This document shows, in pieces, positions 59,450 to 64,000 of a DNA stretch of 64,000 nucleotides. The position numbers were made by a program, and so were the translations under genes. The notes under the pieces are model-generated. The model had not been told where the DNA came from. It worked only from the letters and a program-made list of their open reading frames with translations, and made no database searches. This stretch comes from Arbacia lixula. Lineage: Eukaryota > Echinodermata > Echinoidea > Arbacioida > Arbaciidae. The DNA is taken from assembly GCA_963669155.1 (NCBI GenBank), contig OZ022583.1, positions 15,970,035 through 16,034,034 on the forward strand, written 5' to 3'. The stretch's first letter is position 1, and each line of letters begins with the position of its first letter.

Positions 59450-60162
59450 CTGCAGATTTCATGAAGAGGAAGAAGAGGAAGAAAAGGGAAGAAGCAGAGG
59501 GGTAAAAGAAGTTTTACAAAATGGAGATAAAAATTGAGAAGAAAAAGATCAAGAAGAAAGAAACAAATTTTGCAATGATGTGTGATGTTCTTGAATACAG
59601 ATAAATGTAACAAAGGGCACAGTTGATCATAATTTAGAAAAAATCATTATTCAATTTTATTTACAAAGAAATTTTAGGCATACACCCAGAAGTAAGGATA
59701 GCGTGCTACATTCTGTGAAGTGTAAGTCTAAAATTTCTTTGTAAAACTGACATTACCCCAGAAAGCCCTTTCACTAAAAATCAAGATGAACATTTTGTTT
59801 TGCATACCTGCCCCTGTGCAATTTGCCAAAGTTTTAGAACTGTGTTTCTAGAAGAGCATTTCTAAAGATTTTCGTTTGGCTAGAAACAGTTTCACCAAGC
59901 ATGCCATTACACAGCTCGTTCTGTGCAGTTTGTAGCATCATGCCTTCAAGTAATTTGGCATCCAGGCTAGCTGTGGGGTATTTCAAAACCAAACAACTCA
60001 ATAACGGTGTCTGGTTGTAGTAGACTAATTGTTATCAATTCCTTCTCCTGTGCACCAGACTGAGAAAAGAGAATGATAAAGTGAGTTAAAGGCCTTAGTA
60101 CTATACACTCTTCTTTTCAGTTTAATCTAGAAATGTTCATCAGCATGGAGGCCAGGCTAGCC
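59450..60162. other. Intron upstream of the first visible SEC14-like exon
   Basis: Purine-rich run at 59463-59500 (GAGGAAGAAGAGG), otherwise unremarkable. Confidence 0.5.
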
Positions 60163-60164
60163 TA

Positions 60165-60590
60165 GGCCGTGTTTATCAACTTTTCAGAAACGCGTTTCCA
60201 AAGGCCTTTACAAACGCATTTCCAAACACGTTTAAAAAATGGTGCTTTTATCAACTCAATCGCCCAAGTCGAAAACCAGCCTTGTCACTGCGCAGCTCTA
60301 CTGCGCCATTATGCGTGCACTGTAGTACAATAGTGTGTGATCCATGTGTTTACGGAAACACATGGTTTAAAGACGTTTTAAAACATGTTTGCGTTTATCT
60401 CGCTTCTTTAAACGCGTTTCTGGTTTAAACGCGTATAGGATCACACAAGTTTGCGTGTTTCAAAACAGCTTTCCGAACCCCATAATCAAAACACCTTTGC
60501 GTTTATCAACTCCCTGAAACGCATTTTAAAAAATTTAAATGCGTTTGGAAACCTTAATTCTACCAAAAAAAAGAGTTGATAAACACACCC
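60165..60590. mobile_element. Element with GTGTTTATCAAC ends and AAACGCGTTT motifs
   Basis: Left GGCCGTGTTTATCAAC and right GTTGATAAACACACCC with TA on both sides (60163-60164, 60591-60592). At least eight variants of AAACGCGTTTC / GAAACGCATTT lie inside. 426 bp, non-coding. Confidence 0.82.
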
Positions 60591-60862
60591 TATGATGACC
60601 ACACCCCTACATATGTATCCCCCAGCTCTGATGGCATGGCTGATTGACAAGGGTTGGCCTATGTCTGATCCATGCCCCCAGCTGACATGTTACAACACCA
60701 GCCATGTCTGCCTTGATGTAATGGATGCCACCCCTCAGCGATCCAATAATACACCAATCCTCACTAATTCTTGATCCCCTCTGTGGAGGTGACATACCAA
60801 CGAACCACTGAACAGCAGCAGCAGTTACCCACATCACAAAAGAATTACCTTCATAACAGTCT

Positions 60863-62010
60863 CGGCGTAGCACTACAATTAAAACAATGAAAAGGGGTGT
60901 ACCGTGTATCATTTTGAATTTTCAGCGTATGAAACGCACTCGTAAGGATTGGAGAAATGAAATCGCAGAAAATTCATCTTCGCATATCTCAGAATATTTT
61001 TGTGATTTGATTGAACGAGCGAAGAAGTTTCCATTTTTCTGCCACATAATGAATCTTCATATGATTGGCATGTTACTAGAGTTTAGACCCCAGACTCACT
61101 CTCCACGAAGTTTGGAGCAATCAGGATTAAAGTACCATAAAATTAAGAAATGCTCCAGCAAGATGATGTATTAGAAGTATTCGAAGAAGTTCACAGGCAA
61201 ATAACCTTCCGTAATTTTGGAATATATCAATTCTTACACAGTTACAGAGGCATGTACCCACCCATAGATGGTTCTGATGTAGTCATGTCTACACCCATAC
61301 ATCAGCTCTCTTCTTGAATGTATTGCAAAGTAGTCACGTTTATCATACAGTTGGGCTAAGATAATCGCAAGACACCTCTGCCTGGCACACTGGCACCTGT
61401 ATCACCTACCGCATCGGTTGTAGGTCCCACCTGCCTCCCGTACCGCACCGGTCGTTTAGGCTGCCTGCCTCCCGTACCGAACCCATCGCAAGCTTATGTG
61501 GACTACACCAACCTTCACTACACGCTTTGCCAATGCACCACTCTGGTATGCGAGGGGTTGTCAATGGGGTTGCTTTGTTTTTTTCCCCGATGCAACCGTG
61601 CCACAAAAAAATATAACAAGAAATTTGGAATTCAGTTAATAAGAATTTACTTTAATAAATCATATACATGTATTGCAATTCTTTTTTTGGAGCAATTACT
61701 GTAAATATGAAAAAAAAATTAAAAGCTTTTTTTTTTTTTTTTAGTGCTTAGTTTCGTCCTTATTTACATAGTGTTGTATGATATGAACCCCCCCCCCCCC
61801 AAAAAAAAAAAAAAAATGTCATTACAAATGAGAACAACTCTTACCCGTTAACATCACATTGAGATTTTGTTATTTGGAGTTAATTTCAGCGAGATAGCGC
61901 AATTCTGCTAAAACACTTCACCGGCGGTTTCACGGAACACATGATGTGATTTAGCGGAATTAGAGTGCATCAAAGAAATGCTTTCGTCTGCTAATTGTAA
62001 AGCTACGCCG
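60863..62010. mobile_element. Non-autonomous DNA transposon, second copy of the 4203-6090 family
   Basis: Ends CGGCGTAGCACTACAATT and its diverged reverse complement. Shares long blocks with the first copy, for example CATGTCTACACCCATACATC and CGGCGGTTTCACGGA. It lacks the insertion at 5513-5903 and some internal sequence. Confidence 0.8.
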
Positions 62011-63020
62011 ATACTGATAATGAGGAGAAAAAGAGACAGCAATATAAGAAGGGAGGTGGGAAATCTGTATGTAAGTATTTGTTAGCCAATTCACCCATTA
62101 CGTGGCATAGAGGCATACGTGCAAATCTCCACAGGTCCACACAAGTCCACTATGTGTACTTACAAGCAAGTTGGTAGTACAAGAAATCAATAATTTAGTG
62201 ATAGAGAGTATATTAAACAAAGAGTGACCACCATTGAAATAAAGGAATACTGTCTTAAAAGTGGTCACATCCCGCTTATTGTGAGTAAGACTCTATTTTC
62301 TAGTAAAATGCCTCTTTACAAATTCAAATTTGCTTCCCTTTTGTCTAAATAAGAATGGAGATTTTGATTTCAACATAACGCTTATATCATAACTTAAATT
62401 ACATTGTTACAACTAGAGCAGATGTAAAAGGTTAGTAACATTAAAAGATAACAATTTCTACAATAGTAGAATGTTAGAGCAGTTATTCATTCCAAAACTT
62501 GAAACAAATTACATGACCAAAAAGGTATTTATTTTTCTCTCACTTTCTTGCATAGCATTTTCAGAAATGACAATCTTGTAAAAAGCTATAGCCACTGACA
62601 TGCAACACATTATCTTCAGACCAGAGGAAATCTGCACCCTTTAAACTAATGCCAGACAGAAAGGTATGCGGCCGACTATATAAGGATTTAATCCTGGTTG
62701 CCCTTATATAACCTGAGGATCCTGGATTGCTTGGGGTTTGACAAATGTCTACCAGGCTGACATCATCAAATCACAGACAAAGGCTTTTTTTTGTTCTTTA
62801 CTGCTACTGAGCATAGGCGTAACTTCCAGGTAATCTACTGAATGGCTCATAGATGAAAGGCTATAAGAGCCCCTGAGTATAACCAACAGCAACACATTTA
62901 AATTGCAAGCAACTTATTTTCTTCGTTATCAAGACCCAAGCAACAAGGACTAATTGAACTACATTGCGCACTGTCCGATCCTCCACGTTTGGTCCTAAAC
63001 GTAATGTTGAGGAGTACCCT
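62011..63020. other. Non-coding stretch, nothing recognised
   Basis: Mixed AT-rich sequence, no TE ends or exon match. The missing N-terminal exons of the SEC14-like gene were looked for here and not found. Confidence 0.5.
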
Positions 63021-63272
63021 GAAGAAGAAGAAGAAGAAGAAGAAGAAGAAGAAGAAGAAGAAGAAGAAGAAGAAGAAGAAGAAGAAGAAGAAGAAGAAGA
63101 AGAAGAAGAAGAAGAAGAAGAAGAAGAAGAAGAAGAAGAAGAAGAAGAAGAAGAAGAAGAAGAAGAAGAAGAAGAAGAAGAAGAAGAAGAAGAAGAAGAA
63201 GAAGAAGAAGAAGAAGAAGAAGAAGAAGAAGAAGAAGAAGAAGAAGAAGAAGAAGAAGAAGAAGAAGAAGAA
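63021..63272 (+). repeat. Perfect (GAA)84 microsatellite
   Basis: 252 bases of uninterrupted GAA. The long poly-Glu, poly-Lys and poly-Leu frames are artefacts of it. Confidence 0.98.
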
Positions 63273-63858
63273 GGCTATAAATAAACTTTGAATTCCTTAT
63301 AGGGTGCAATGAAGCCACATGCCTTTGGTAACTGCAATGTCATGGCAAATTTTGACATCCTAATGAGACTATTGCAAGCTTCAATCTGGAAAACTCACAA
63401 TGAGGAATGGTTTAAAAACATGCTAATTTCGAGTTGATCCCTATGTATGAAAGTACCAGTACGAGTATTTCATGCAAAGGGTTATACTACTCCAGCATAC
63501 TTATTTCATTTCCGTCAAATTTCAATTTCAACTGCAGTTTAATATCCCAGCTTCATAAACAGTGCTCAGCTACAGTCTGCAGAAGATTGACATATCTTGT
63601 CCGAGAAAAAAAATGATCAGGACAAAAAAAAAATTGTTTACGCTTTCCGTAAAGGTACAAAGAGAATCAGCCACATACATCTACAATGATAAAAAAAAAA
63701 AACCTGCTTAGTCACCCTATAGAAGCTGTCTTCCTTTTCTTACATATCAGCTATCACACTGAAAAGACTTACTGCCCAAGGATGTAGTTTTTGCAGGTCC
63801 CCTACCAAGGATTTGTTAAATTCTGTTGACAATAGATTACATCATACTCTCCCCCTTA

Positions 63859-64000
63859 AAGGGATAGTTCATCCTGAAGATTATTTTGGTTTCAATACAA
63901 GGAGACAAATGAGAGAAACATATTAGTGAAGGTTTGACAAAAATCAGTCAAAGGAAAAGAAACAAATAAACTGATTTTTTTTTTTTTTGGAAAATGTCAA
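63859..64000. mobile_element. Possible start of a MITE cut by the window edge
   Basis: AAAGGGATAGTTCATCCTGA and GGTTTGACAAAAATCAGTCA resemble a dispersed family remembered from sea urchin DNA. Only one end is visible, so this is tentative. Confidence 0.3.

Noticed and set aside
62964-63318. Long poly-Glu, poly-Lys and poly-Leu open frames
   Set aside because: All are readings of one perfect GAA repeat and show no other protein sequence.

Overview
This is a eukaryotic, animal-type window: two intron-rich protein genes with GT-AG introns, an AT-rich background, long simple-sequence tracts and about thirty short palindromic DNA transposons. The repeat families and the gene types fit an invertebrate deuterostome, most likely a sea urchin. 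That species call is inference from remembered repeat style, not a search. A run of exactly 200 N at 46312-46511 shows this is a draft assembly.

Left part, + strand (242-23735): the 3' two thirds of a G-protein-coupled receptor kinase of the GRK2/GRK3 (beta-adrenergic receptor kinase) type. Fourteen exons join in phase into 524 residues plus a stop. They cover the end of the RGS-homology region, the whole kinase domain, the AGC tail and a C-terminal PH domain. About the first 170 residues lie left of the window.

Middle (about 23736-41944): a gene-poor, AT-rich stretch that is almost free of the palindromic elements common on both sides. It probably holds the long 3' UTRs of two converging genes. 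It also contains one isolated GC-rich ORF behind a good splice acceptor (31540-31756).

Right part, - strand (59449 down to 42114): a SEC14-like lipid-transfer protein of the SEC14L2 type (CRAL-TRIO plus GOLD). Nine exons join in phase into 365 residues plus a stop. The first 60 or so residues are not in the window. The two genes are convergent, with about 18.4 kb between stop codons, and no functional link between them is evident.

Mobile content is nearly all small non-autonomous DNA transposons: palindromic MITEs with TA, TTAA or 8-bp (hAT-type) target duplications, some nested in others. No retrovirus, LTR element, tRNA or rRNA was recognised. The most unusual feature is that three splice junctions of the SEC14-like gene have been copied, together with exon sequence, into neighbouring intron repeats. 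Next are a sharply GC-rich block covering half of the GRK catalytic exon, and low-complexity pyrimidine tracts abutting several acceptors. I found no clearly novel multi-gene system.
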